Source: Paenacidovorax caeni | Lineage (GTDB): Bacteria; Pseudomonadota; Gammaproteobacteria; Burkholderiales; Burkholderiaceae_C | DNA: 64,000 nucleotides | Assembly: GCF_001298675.1 (NCBI RefSeq) | Contig: NZ_CYIG01000004.1 | Span: 1 to 64,000 of the forward strand | Direction: 5' to 3' | Part shown: one piece after another, positions 19,137 to 29,333 of the stretch | Numbering within the stretch: the stretch's first letter is position 1 | Layout of the letters: each line of letters starts with the position of its first letter | Made by a program: the position numbers and the translations under genes | The notes under the pieces: model-generated | What the model was told of the DNA's origin: nothing | Databases searched by the model: none | The model's input: the letters and a program-made list of their open reading frames with translations, nothing else

Positions 19137-21599
19137 CTACCGCCCCTTCTTCCGTGGCTTGGCCGCGCCCGTCGCACGCGGCGGCAGGCCGGTGTGCTGC
19201 GTGAGCACCTGCCCGGGCCGCGGGTCGGCGCGGCGAAAGCGCACGTCGCCCTGCGGCTCCTGCACCTCCCGCGCTTCCTGCGTGCGGCGGCGCAGCGCCA
19301 CGGCCTTGCCGTCCTTGTTCACGGTGTAGCCGAGTCCGCCGCCTTTGCCCTTGGGCGCAGCACCGGCCTTGGCTGCTGCGCCAGACGTGCCGCAGCCAGT
19401 CATGGGCTGGAAGGTCGGGATCAGGTGGTGCTTGCCATTGCCAATGAGGTCAGCGCGGCCCATGGCCTTGAGCGCCTCGCGCAGCAGCGGCCAATTGGCC
19501 GGGTCGTGGTAGCGCAGGAAGGCCTTGTGCAGGCGGCGGCGCTTCTCGCCGCGCACGATGTCCACGCGCTCGCCGCGTTCGTCGCGGTGCACGCCCTTGA
19601 GCGGGTTGTAGCCCGAGTGGTACATGGCCGTGGCCGTGGCCATGGGGCTGGGGTAGAAGGTTTGCACCTGGTCAGCGCGAAAGCCGTTCTTCTTCAGCCA
19701 GACGGCGAGGTTCATCATGTCCTCGTCGCTGGTACCAGGGTGCGCAGCAATGAAGTACGGGATCAGGTACTGCTTCTTACCCGCCTCCTCGGTGAACTTC
19801 TCGAACAGCACCTTGAAGCGGTCGTAGTTGCCGATGCCCGGCTTCATCATCTTCGACAGCGGCCCGGCCTCGGTGTGCTCGGGGGCGATCTTCAGGTAGC
19901 CGCCCACGTGGTGCTGCACCAGCTCCTTGATGTAGGCGGGCGAGCGCAGCGCCAGGTCGTAGCGCAGGCCGGAGCCAATGAGGATTTTCTTGATGCCGCG
20001 CAGCGCCCGGCCGCGGCGGTAGATGCGGATCAGCGGGTCGTGGTTGGTCGTCAGGTTCTGGCAGATGCCGGGGAAGACGCAACTGGGCTTGCGGCAGGCG
20101 GCCTCGATCTCAGGGCTGCGGCAGCCCAGGCGGTACATGTTGGCCGTGGGGCCGCCGAGGTCGGAGATAGTGCCGGTGAAGCCCTGCACCTTGTCGCGCA
20201 CATCCTCGATCTCGCGCAGGATGGAGTCTTCCGAGCGGCTCTGGATGATGCGTCCCTCGTGCTCGGTGATGGAGCAGAAGGTGCAGCCGCCAAAGCAGCC
20301 GCGCATGATGTTGATGGAGAAGCGGATCATCTCCCACGCCGGGATCTTGGTTGCGCCGTCGTGGCGGCCGTACTCGTCGGCATAGCGCGGGTGCGGGCTG
20401 CGTGCGTAGGGCAGATCGAAAACCAGGTCCATCTCGGCCGTGGTCAGCGGGATCGGCGGCGGGTTCAGCCACACGTCGCGTGCCGTGGCGCCCTCGCCAT
20501 GGGCCTGTACCAGGGCGCGGGCGTTACCGGGGTTGGTCTCCAGATGCAGCACGCGGTTGGCGTGGGCGTAGAGCACCGGGTCGCTCTTGACCTGCTCGTA
20601 ACTGGGCAGGCGCACCACGGTTTTGTCGCGCGGCGGCAGGTTGCGGCGCGCAGCCAGAGCCGGGTTGGGTACGAACTGCACTGGCTGGGCCACCGGTTTG
20701 GCATCTTTTTGGCCTCCAGCGCTTGCCTGACAAGCGCTGGCAGCTCCTGAATCAGGAGCATCCCCCTGGGCGCAGCTGCTGCCCTGGGCCGAGGCTTGCT
20801 CGCTGGTGGTCTGGTAGGGGTTGATGAGCGCGTCGATGCGGCCCGGCGTATCGACGGTACTGGAGTCAATCTCGAACCAGCCATGGCTGGTTTCGTCGCC
20901 CGGACGGCGCACGAAGGCGGTGCCACGCACGTCGGTGATGCGCTCCACGGGCTCGCGCGCGGCCAGGCGGTGCGCCACCTCAACCAGGGCGCGCTCGGCA
21001 TTGCCGTAGAGCAGCAGGTCGCACTTGCTGTCCACCACGATGGAGCGGCGCACCTTGTCGCTCCAGTAGTCATAGTGGGCGATGCGGCGCAGCGAGCCCT
21101 CGATGCCACCGAGCACGATCGGTACATCCTTGTAGGCCTCGCGGCAGCGTTGGCTGTAAACGATGGCAGCCCGGTCGGGGCGTCGGTTGCCCTCGGCACC
21201 GGGGGTATAGGCATCGTCGCTGCGGATCTTGCGGTCGGCGGTGTACCGGTTGATCATGGAATCCATGTTGCCCGCCGTCACGCCCCAGAACAGGTTCGGC
21301 CGGCCCAGGGCCTTGAACGGCTCGCTGCTGTGCCAGTCGGGCTGGGCAATGATGCCCACGCGAAAGCCCTGCGCCTCCAGCACGCGGCCGATCACGGCCA
21401 TGCCGAAGCTGGGATGGTCCACGTAGGCGTCGCCGGTCACCAGAACCACGTCGCAGCTGTCCCAGCCAAGCTGCTGCATCTCCTCGCGGCTCATGGGCAG
21501 GAATGGTGCCGTGCCAAAGCGCTTGGCCCAATAGGGGCGGTAGCTGCCCAGCGGCTTGGCGTCGCGCGGGAAAAAGGAAACGTCTACGGGGGCGTTCAT
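19137..21599 (-). CDS. ygiQ: YgiQ family radical SAM protein
   Basis: UPF0313 radical SAM enzyme of 820 residues, about 80 longer than the E. coli protein. The 4Fe-4S cysteines are in [10 protein letters not shown], followed by SITEHEGR, the family hallmark. An N-terminal B12-like region (about 30-200) precedes the SAM core. Part of the extra length is a low-complexity insert at about residues 265-305, which contains a translated copy of the dispersed repeat. The C-terminal tail is basic and glycine-rich. Reaction unknown. Confidence 0.93.
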   Translation of the reverse strand: MNAPVDVSFFPRDAKPLGSYRPYWAKRFGTAPFLPMSREEMQQLGWDSCDVVLVTGDAYVDHPSFGMAVIGRVLEAQGFRVGIIAQPDWHSSEPFKALGRPNLFWGVTAGNMDSMINRYTADRKIRSDDAYTPGAEGNRRPDRAAIVYSQRCREAYKDVPIVLGGIEGSLRRIAHYDYWSDKVRRSIVVDSKCDLLLYGNAERALVEVAHRLAAREPVERITDVRGTAFVRRPGDETSHGWFEIDSSTVDTPGRIDALINPYQTTSEQASAQGSSCAQGDAPDSGAASACQASAGGQKDAKPVAQPVQFVPNPALAARRNLPPRDKTVVRLPSYEQVKSDPVLYAHANRVLHLETNPGNARALVQAHGEGATARDVWLNPPPIPLTTAEMDLVFDLPYARSPHPRYADEYGRHDGATKIPAWEMIRFSINIMRGCFGGCTFCSITEHEGRIIQSRSEDSILREIEDVRDKVQGFTGTISDLGGPTANMYRLGCRSPEIEAACRKPSCVFPGICQNLTTNHDPLIRIYRRGRALRGIKKILIGSGLRYDLALRSPAYIKELVQHHVGGYLKIAPEHTEAGPLSKMMKPGIGNYDRFKVLFEKFTEEAGKKQYLIPYFIAAHPGTSDEDMMNLAVWLKKNGFRADQVQTFYPSPMATATAMYHSGYNPLKGVHRDERGERVDIVRGEKRRRLHKAFLRYHDPANWPLLREALKAMGRADLIGNGKHHLIPTFQPMTGCGTSGAAAKAGAAPKGKGGGLGYTVNKDGKAVALRRRTQEAREVQEPQGDVRFRRADPRPGQVLTQHTGLPPRATGAAKPRKKGR
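20705..20760. repeat. Dispersed inverted repeat, copy 4 (inside ygiQ)
   Basis: CCAGCGCTTG / CAAGCGCTGG with an adjoining palindrome GCTCCTGA-A-TCAGGAGC. It is read in frame as [19 protein letters not shown] in YgiQ (about residues 280-298). Its reverse complement aligns well with copy 6. Confidence 0.85.
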
Positions 21600-21803
21600 G
21601 GCTGGCTTCAAGGGAGGCGTGGGCGGGCGCGCCAGTGTAGTGGGCCGGGCCTTGGCGGGGCTGGCCTGGGGTTTCTCCTTGATCCAGCGCGAAAAGGAGC
21701 CCCCATGGAAAACGGTAGACTTGCGGTCTTCGCTCAGGCGGGCCAAAAAACCAAGAGTTTTTGTGCCAGCGCCTTTTTGTTCATCCAGGTACCAGGAGAC
21801 ACC

Positions 21804-22922
21804 ATGAATACCCCCTTTCGCATGAAGACCGTGGCAGCAGCCCTTGGAATGGCCGGCGCGCTGTTCGCCGCAGGCGCACATGCCCAGATCAAGATCGCCG
21901 TGGTCGGCCCCGGCACGGGCCCCGTCACCCAGTACGGCGACATGGTCAAGGAAGGTGTCAATACCGCAGTTGAAATGGCCAACGCCGCTGGCGGCATCAA
22001 TGGCAAGAAGATCGAGATCGTGGCCGTGGACGATGCTTGCGAACCCAAGCAAGGTCCTGTGGCTGCCAACCGCGTCATCAACGACAAGATCCACTACGTG
22101 GTCGGCCCCGTGTGCTCGGGCGCCAGCATTGCCGCCGCCCCGATCTACAACAACGAGGGCGTGGTCGTCGTGACCCCCTCGGCCACCTCGCCCGCACTGA
22201 CCGAGGGCAAGAACTACCACTTCATCTTCCGCACCATTGGCCGCGACGACCAGCAAGGCCCTGCCGCCGCCAAGTTCATTGCCGAACATGTCAAGCCCAA
22301 GAAGGTTGCCGTGCTGCACGACAAGCAGTCCTATGGCCAGGGCATCGCCTCCTCGGTGCGCGACGACCTGAAGAAGGCCGGCGTGGCCGTGGCGCTGTTT
22401 GAGGGCATCAACGCCGGCGACAGCGACTACTCTGCCGTCATCACCAAGCTCAAGAGCGCAGGCGTGGACTTCGTGTACTACGGTGGCTACCACCCCGAAA
22501 TGGGCCTGCTGCTGCGCCAGGCCTCTGAGCAGGGCCTGAAAGTGCGCATGATGGGCCCCGAGGGCGTGGGCAACCCCGAGGTGAACGCCATCGCCGGCCC
22601 CGCCGTGGAAGGCATGCTGCTGACGCTGCCCGCAGACTTCGCGTCCAACCCCAAGAACGCCGCCATCGTGAAGGCCTTCAAGGACAAGAAGCGCGATGCC
22701 GCCGGTGCCTTCCAGCTGTCGTCGTACGCCGCAGCGCAGGTCATCATCGACAGCATCAAGGCGGTGGGCGACGATCCCGCCAAGGTGGCCGACCATATGC
22801 ACAAGGCCACGTTCGAGACGCCCATTGGCCCCGTGAGCTGGAACAAGGGCGGCGACCTGAAGTCCTTCGACTTCCAGGTCTTCCAGTGGCACAAGGACGG
22901 CACCAAGTCGGTCGCCAAGTAA
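21804..22922 (+). CDS. livK: Branched-chain amino acid ABC transporter, binding protein
   Basis: Periplasmic Leu/Ile/Val-type binding protein, 372 residues. A signal peptide ends at AGAHA before QIKIAVVGP. The type I periplasmic fold shows [11 protein letters not shown] and [21 protein letters not shown] precedes the ATG. An upstream in-frame extension to 20796 runs through ygiQ antisense and is rejected. It is separated from livH by 338 bases that contain a large palindrome, which could tune expression of the binding protein relative to the permease. Confidence 0.95.
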   Translation: MNTPFRMKTVAAALGMAGALFAAGAHAQIKIAVVGPGTGPVTQYGDMVKEGVNTAVEMANAAGGINGKKIEIVAVDDACEPKQGPVAANRVINDKIHYVVGPVCSGASIAAAPIYNNEGVVVVTPSATSPALTEGKNYHFIFRTIGRDDQQGPAAAKFIAEHVKPKKVAVLHDKQSYGQGIASSVRDDLKKAGVAVALFEGINAGDSDYSAVITKLKSAGVDFVYYGGYHPEMGLLLRQASEQGLKVRMMGPEGVGNPEVNAIAGPAVEGMLLTLPADFASNPKNAAIVKAFKDKKRDAAGAFQLSSYAAAQVIIDSIKAVGDDPAKVADHMHKATFETPIGPVSWNKGGDLKSFDFQVFQWHKDGTKSVAK

Positions 22923-22931
22923 GCGCATAGA

Positions 22932-23151
22932 ACGTGTTTGCGACCTTTTCATGGTGCCCGCAAGGCAGCAAAGCGCCACAACCTAGGCGCGCGCCGCTGG
23001 TCATGCTGGCGGCCTGGCCAAGGTGCGCAACGACGGGTGCGACGCTTTGCTGCCTTGCCCGGAGGGTTGCCCCGCAAAGGCGGCATTTGCGGCGTTGCAA
23101 ATGCCGCCTTTGCGGGGCAACGGGCACTATGAAAAGGTCGTAAACACGTTC
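22932..23151. repeat. 220-bp nested palindromic element
   Basis: The outer arms (30 bases each, 22932-22961 and 23122-23151) read AACGTGTTTGCGACCTTTTC... and match at 28 of 30 positions. Immediately inside, GCAAGGCAGCAAAGCG (22961-22976) pairs with CGCTTTGCTGCCTTGC (23044-23059). The right arm also carries a strong hairpin from TTGCCCCGCAAAGGCGGCAT to its complement (about 23069-23121). This fills most of the 338-base livK-livH gap; no gene was found in the gap. Confidence 0.88.
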
Positions 23152-23260
23152 TTTTCCCCGCCCCGACACCCACCCCACAAGGGACAGCGGTGGTCGGGGC
23201 TTCGTATTTTCCGGGGTATCACCCCTTCTTCGTTTTCTTCTCTTTATCGAGAGGCCCAGG

Positions 23261-24186
23261 ATGTCTGAACTCCTGCCGCAGCTGGTACAGCAGCTCTTCA
23301 ACGGCCTGTCGCTCGGAGCGATCTATGCGCTGATTGCCATCGGCTACACCATGGTGTACGGCATCATCGGCATGATCAACTTCGCGCACGGCGAAATCTA
23401 CATGATCGGTGCCTATGCGGGCTTGGTTACGCTCGCAGCCATCGGTACGCAAAGCGGCCTGCCGGTGGCCGTGGTGATTGGACTCATGCTGCTCATGGCC
23501 GTGCTCGTCACGGGCGTATATGGCTTCGTGGTCGAACAGGTGGCCTACAAGCCCGTGCGCAACGGTCCGCGCCTGGTGGCGCTGATCTCGGCCATTGGCA
23601 TGTCGATCTTCCTGCAGAACTGGGTGGCCCTGGGCCAGGGCGCGCGCGACATGGCCGTGCCCTCGCTGCTGCCCGGCGCACTGCGCTTTGGCACAGAAGG
23701 CGGCTTTGAGATTTTCGTGCCCTACACCCGCGTGCTCATCATCGCCGTGACGGTGGTGCTGATGATTGCTTTGACGCTGTACATCAAGCACTCGCGCATG
23801 GGCCGTGCCTCGCGCGCCTGCTCGCAAGACATGCACATGGCCAGCCTGCTGGGCATCGACACCAACCGCGTGATCTCGTTCACGTTCATCCTGGGCGCCA
23901 TGCTGGCCGCTGTGGGGGGCGTGCTGATTGCGCTGGCCGTGGGCAAGCTCAATCCGTTCATCGGCTTCATTGTCGGCGTCAAGGCGTTCACGGCAGCGGT
24001 GCTGGGCGGCATTGGTAGCATCCCCGGCGCCATGCTGGGCGGCGTGCTGCTGGGAGTCGCCGAAACGTTCGCCGCAGCCTACATCTCGTCGGAATACAAG
24101 GACATCGTGGCCTTTGGCCTGCTGGTGCTGATCCTGCTGTTCCGCCCCACTGGCCTGCTGGGCAAACCTGAGGTGGAGAAAGTCTG

Positions 24187-24187
<1 letters not shown>
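23261..24187 (+). CDS. livH: Branched-chain amino acid ABC permease LivH
   Basis: Inner-membrane permease of 308 residues with about eight membrane segments. It has the LivH features [21 protein letters not shown] near the start and the coupling region [13 protein letters not shown] around residue 180. Stop and livM start overlap as TGATG, so translation is probably coupled. CAGGATG precedes the ATG, giving a short but usable ribosome site. Confidence 0.95.
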
Positions 24188-25445
<1,258 letters not shown>

Positions 25446-25446
<1 letters not shown>

Positions 25447-26216
25447 TGGCCAGCAACAGCTTTTTGCAAGTCGACAGCCTGAGCATGCGCTTTGGTGGCC
25501 TGCTGGCCGTCGATGGCGTGGCGTTCGAGGTGAAAGACCGCGAGATCTTCGCCATCATTGGCCCCAACGGTGCAGGCAAGACCACGGTGTTCAACTGCAT
25601 CAGTGGCTTCTACCGCCCCAGCACCGGACGCATCAGCCTGCAGGGCCAGAATCTGGCCGGTCTGGGCAGCCACACGGTGGCACAGCACGGGCTGGTGCGC
25701 ACGTTCCAGAACGTGCGCCTGTTCAAGCACATGACGGCGCTGGAGAACCTGCTGGTAGCCCAGCACCGTCATTTGCGCACCGGCATGCTGCCCGGCCTGT
25801 TCAAGACCCGCAGCTACCGCGAAAGCGAGCAGAAGGCCCTGGACAACGCGCTGCACTGGCTCGATTACATGGGCCTGCGCGAGTTCGCCAACCGTGAAGC
25901 CGGCAACCTGGCTTACGGGCACCAGCGGCGCCTGGAAATTGCGCGCTGCATGGTCACGCAGCCGCGCGTACTCATGCTCGACGAGCCCGCCGCCGGCCTG
26001 AACCCCCAGGAGAAAAAAGACCTGCAGGGCCTGATCGAGCAACTGCGCCAGCAGTACGGCGTGGCCGTGCTACTGATCGAGCACGACATGAGCCTGGTGA
26101 TGGGCGTGTCCGAGCGCATCCTGGTGATGGAGCATGGCCGCCCCATCGCACTGGGAACGCCCGACGCGATCCGTAACGACGAGCGCGTGATCAAGGCCTA
26201 CCTGGGAGAAGAATGA
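25446..26216 (+). CDS. livG: Branched-chain amino acid ABC ATPase LivG
   Basis: Cytoplasmic ATPase of 256 residues. Walker A is GPNGAGKTT at residues 39-47. The signature segment is of the LivG type, NLAYGHQRRLEIAR. Walker B is VLMLDEPAAGL. The ATG at 25446 overlaps the livM stop; the longer frame to 25392 is rejected because it would run inside livM. Confidence 0.95.
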
Positions 26217-26926
26217 TGCAAGCCATGCTGGAGCTGAAAGGAATCAGCACCCACTACGGCGCAATCTGCGCCGTCAACAACGTGAGCCTGCACGTCGACC
26301 AGGGCGAGATCGTCTCGCTCATCGGCTCCAACGGCGCGGGGAAAACCTCGCTCCTGATGACCGTGTGCGGCAATCCACGCGCCAGCGGGGGCAACGTGCT
26401 GTTCGAGGGCCAGGACATCACCAACGAGCCCTCGCACCTCATCATGCGCAAAGGCATCGCCATCTCGCCCGAAGGGCGGCGCGTCTTTCCGGCACTCACG
26501 GTGGTCGAGAACCTGCAAATGGGTGGCTTCTTCCTCTCCAAGGAAGAAATCGCCGCGGGCATGGAGCACGTGTTCACGCTCTTTCCGCGCCTGCGCGACC
26601 GGGCAGACCAACGTGCCGGCACCATGTCGGGCGGGGAGCAGCAAATGCTGGCCATTGGCCGCGCATTGATGAGCAAGCCGCGCCTGCTGCTGCTGGACGA
26701 GCCGACGCTGGGCCTGGCGCCACTGATCATCGCGCAGATCTTTGAAATCATCCAAGCCATCCGCGCTGCGGGCGTGACGGTGTTCCTGGTGGAGCAGAAC
26801 GCCAATCGCGCGCTGCAGATTGCCGACCGCGGTTACGTGCTGGAAAACGGCAGGCTCGTTCTCGAAGATACCGGAGCCAACCTGCTCAAGAACGACGACG
26901 TGCGCAAGGCTTACCTCGGTCATTGA
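26213..26926 (+). CDS. livF: Branched-chain amino acid ABC ATPase LivF
   Basis: Second ATPase of the transporter, 237 residues. Walker A GSNGAGKTS, signature MSGGEQQMLAIGRAL and Walker B LLLLDEPTLGL are intact. It starts with two successive ATG codons overlapping the livG stop, so the exact first residue is ambiguous by one codon. It overlaps the next gene by one base. Confidence 0.95.
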   Translation: MMQAMLELKGISTHYGAICAVNNVSLHVDQGEIVSLIGSNGAGKTSLLMTVCGNPRASGGNVLFEGQDITNEPSHLIMRKGIAISPEGRRVFPALTVVENLQMGGFFLSKEEIAAGMEHVFTLFPRLRDRADQRAGTMSGGEQQMLAIGRALMSKPRLLLLDEPTLGLAPLIIAQIFEIIQAIRAAGVTVFLVEQNANRALQIADRGYVLENGRLVLEDTGANLLKNDDVRKAYLGH

Positions 26927-27519
26927 TGGCCCAGACCCTGGCCGCACCCGCGCACAGCGAGCTGATCATCAAGAAAAGCCGCTTCATCGGCTGTGTACAG
27001 CCGATGTCCGACCGTGCCAGCGCCCAGGCTGTGGTCGATGCGCTGTGGCAGCAGCACCCGGGGGCGGCGCATGTTTGCTGGGCACTGCTCGCGGGCGGGC
27101 AGTCCGCCGCCGTCGACGACGGTGAGCCCAGCGGCACCGCGGGCCGCCCCATGCTTGACGTGCTGCGCCACCAGGAGCTGGAGGGCGTGCTGGCCACCGT
27201 GGTGCGCTATTTCGGTGGTGTCAAACTCGGTGCAGGCGGCCTCGTGCGCGCCTACACCGACTGCGTGGCCCAGGCACTGCTTGCAGCCCCCAAGGTCACG
27301 CTGCAGCGCATGGCCACGCTGCGCTGCGAAGTGCCCTACGCCCTGGAAGGCCTGCTGCGCCGCGAGATCGCCGCGGCCAAGGCGGAACTGCTCAGCGTAG
27401 AACACGGCACGGCGCTGGTCGCGCTGCAGTGGCGCCTGCCCGAGCCGGACGCTCCCGCGCTGGTGCAGCGCATCAACGATGGCTGCCAGGGGCGTGTGGG
27501 CTGGAGCGATCCACGCTAA
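26926..27519 (+). CDS. YigZ/IMPACT family protein
   Basis: Protein of 197 residues with the IMPACT N-terminal domain: KKSRFIGCVQP, then DDGEPSGTAGRPM and VVRYFGGVKLGAGGLVRAY, the family signature. A C-terminal DUF1949-like region follows. Bacterial members are linked loosely to translation or stress, without a settled biochemical role. It is joined to livF by a TGATG overlap, so it should be co-expressed with the transporter; I know no functional reason for this. Confidence 0.9.
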   Translation: MAQTLAAPAHSELIIKKSRFIGCVQPMSDRASAQAVVDALWQQHPGAAHVCWALLAGGQSAAVDDGEPSGTAGRPMLDVLRHQELEGVLATVVRYFGGVKLGAGGLVRAYTDCVAQALLAAPKVTLQRMATLRCEVPYALEGLLRREIAAAKAELLSVEHGTALVALQWRLPEPDAPALVQRINDGCQGRVGWSDPR

Positions 27520-27579
27520 CAACGCTCAAGAACCCAGCGTATCCGCCGATAATCAAGAAAGCCCCTTTAGGAGACCACC

Positions 27580-27786
27580 ATGGACGTCAGCCTTTCCAAT
27601 AGCATCATGCACACCGCCACAGCGATGAAGAACGCCGAAACCGCCAACGCGGTGCAAGTGAATGTGCTGAAAAAATCCATGGACATGCAGGAAAATGCAG
27701 CGGCCCAGTTGCTCCAAGCCCTGCCCCAACCGCAGCAACTCGCCGCATCGGGCACCCTGGGCACACAGGTCAACACTTACGCCTGA
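27580..27786 (+). CDS. YjfB-family small protein
   Basis: Small soluble protein of 68 residues matching the YjfB family (often labelled putative motility protein). It is mostly amphipathic helix, with the pattern LLQALPQPQQLAASGTLGTQVNTYA at the C-terminus typical of the family. AGGAGACCACC before the ATG is a strong ribosome site. It is followed by a strong terminator, so it is a single-gene unit or the end of the liv transcript. No flagellar genes are nearby. Confidence 0.8.
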   Translation: MDVSLSNSIMHTATAMKNAETANAVQVNVLKKSMDMQENAAAQLLQALPQPQQLAASGTLGTQVNTYA

Positions 27787-27801
27787 CAGTGCCTGTGCCA
27801 T

Positions 27802-27838
27802 AAAGCAAACAGCCCGCAGATGCGGGCTGTTTGCTTTA
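27802..27838. terminator. Strong terminator between convergent genes
   Basis: Near-perfect stem AAAGCAAACAGCCCGCA / TGCGGGCTGTTTGCTTT with a 3-base loop. It ends the yjfB transcript and could also serve the opposing peptidase gene. Confidence 0.85.
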
Positions 27839-27857
27839 GTAGGTCGAGCAGACGCGA

Positions 27858-28793
27858 TTACAGCTTGCGGCGCATCGCCAGATAGCGTGCCTCGTTGGTC
27901 ACGTTGGACGCTGCGGCGAACTTGCTGCCCAGCAGGGGCTCCAGCCTGCTGGCGCGCTCGGCCGGAGCTGGGTGGGTGCTGAAGAGCATCTGGTAGGCGG
28001 CATCGCTGCCCGAGCCGCTGGCCGCATACATGCGCAGCACCTTTGGCAGGCCGTTGGCCTGGTACCCTGCGCGCGCTGCGTACAACAGCCCTTGCCTGTC
28101 GGCATCGAACTCATCGGACTGGTCCAGCCCCTTGGCGTACAGATTGCGCACCGCGTTGACCATCGCCGCCGTCATGGCGCCGCCGTTGCGCGTCTGCGTC
28201 TGCACAATCCCGCCAGCGATCTGCGCGAAGCCGCCCTTCTTCAGCGCGCTCAGGTAATGGCCGCGCACCACATGGGCCACCTCATGGGCCAGCACGCCGG
28301 CCAGCTCGGCCTCGTTGTTCAGCTTGCGCAGCAGCCCCACGGTGACGAACACGTAGCCACCCGGCGTGGCGTAGGCATTCACGGCATCCGAGTCAATCAC
28401 ACCGAAACGCCAGGCGAACTGAATGTCGCGCCCATCCTTGTCCTTGGGCGGCTCGGCCTGCAGCGCGACCCACCAGCCCACTTGGTTCACGTACCGCTGC
28501 ACCGCATCGTTGCGCAGCAGAGGACGTGCGCCCAGCAGCACCGAGGAGAACTCCTGCCCTAGTGCGCGCTGCTCCTGCGGCGAATAGTCCTTGAACACAG
28601 CCGACGCACCGCTGACCACGTCCTGGATGCCATTGGCCATGCCGGCCGAATTGTTGCCGCCGCCCATGGCTCCCCCCAGGGCTGCCGCCAGGCCGCCGGC
28701 ACCGCCGCCAACGTTGGGCACGGTCTCGCAGCCTGCGAGAAAGAAAGCCGCTGCCAGTGCGGCAGCGCCGAGTTTCCAGCGTCGCGTGTTCAT
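27858..28793 (-). CDS. M48-family metalloprotease lipoprotein
   Basis: Periplasmic, probably membrane-anchored zinc protease, 311 residues. The lipobox is FFLAGCET (Cys about 22), followed by a glycine/alanine-rich stretch. The zinc motif is LAHEVAHVVRGH, with the third ligand probably in the downstream ESxxE-like region SDEFDADRQG. It is related to BepA/LoiP-type quality-control proteases. It starts three bases after the SH3 gene stop, indicating an operon. Confidence 0.9.
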   Translation of the reverse strand: MNTRRWKLGAAALAAAFFLAGCETVPNVGGGAGGLAAALGGAMGGGNNSAGMANGIQDVVSGASAVFKDYSPQEQRALGQEFSSVLLGARPLLRNDAVQRYVNQVGWWVALQAEPPKDKDGRDIQFAWRFGVIDSDAVNAYATPGGYVFVTVGLLRKLNNEAELAGVLAHEVAHVVRGHYLSALKKGGFAQIAGGIVQTQTRNGGAMTAAMVNAVRNLYAKGLDQSDEFDADRQGLLYAARAGYQANGLPKVLRMYAASGSGSDAAYQMLFSTHPAPAERASRLEPLLGSKFAAASNVTNEARYLAMRRKL

Positions 28794-28796
28794 TGC

Positions 28797-29296
28797 TCAG
28801 CTCCTGTGTAGGCGGGAATCGGCTGTGCCTTGAGCTTGCCGCTCTGGGCGAACTGCTGGGCCTGGGCCGCGTTGATGGCGAAGCCCTCCATACGGCTGAC
28901 CTCGGCAGGCGCGGGCTGGGCATTGGCCAACTGCTCCTGCGTCAGGCCACGCGTGCCGGTCGTAGCCGTAGGGGTGTTGCTGCTGGCGCTGAAGACGCCC
29001 GAAATCCCCGTCAGCGGGTTGCCCCCCGCCGCAGGCGCGGCGGCGGCGGCCGAACGCACATGGGTGGAGCGCACCCAGCCCTCGCTGTCCATGAAGCGCA
29101 CGCGCAGCCAGCCGCCCTGCCGCTGCAACTGCTCCACCTGCGCGCCGACCGGCAGCGCGGCCAGCGACTTGGCATTGAGCACCGGACTGGCGCGCAGCTC
29201 GGTGGCCGTGGACACCTGCAGCGACTGGGCCTGGGCCCAGCCTCCCAGGGCCAGAACGGTGGCGGCGGCAAGCCGCCGGACGGTGGAAATTTTCAT
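28797..29296 (-). CDS. Secreted SH3-like domain protein
   Basis: Exported protein of 166 residues. The signal peptide ends at GWAQAQ. Residues about 28-80 form a bacterial SH3 domain (ELRASPVLNAKSLAALPVG ... GWLRVRFMDSEGWVRSTHV). The remainder is low-complexity and may be extended. It lies directly upstream of the M48 protease gene with a three-base gap; the pair may act together on the cell envelope (inference). Confidence 0.85.
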
Positions 29297-29333
29297 AGGG
29301 ACCTCTCTTTGCTGTGGTTTTCAATACAGCGGC

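Noticed and set aside
20796-21803. Long in-frame extension upstream of livK
   Set aside because: It runs antisense through ygiQ; the signal peptide and ribosome site place the start at 21804.
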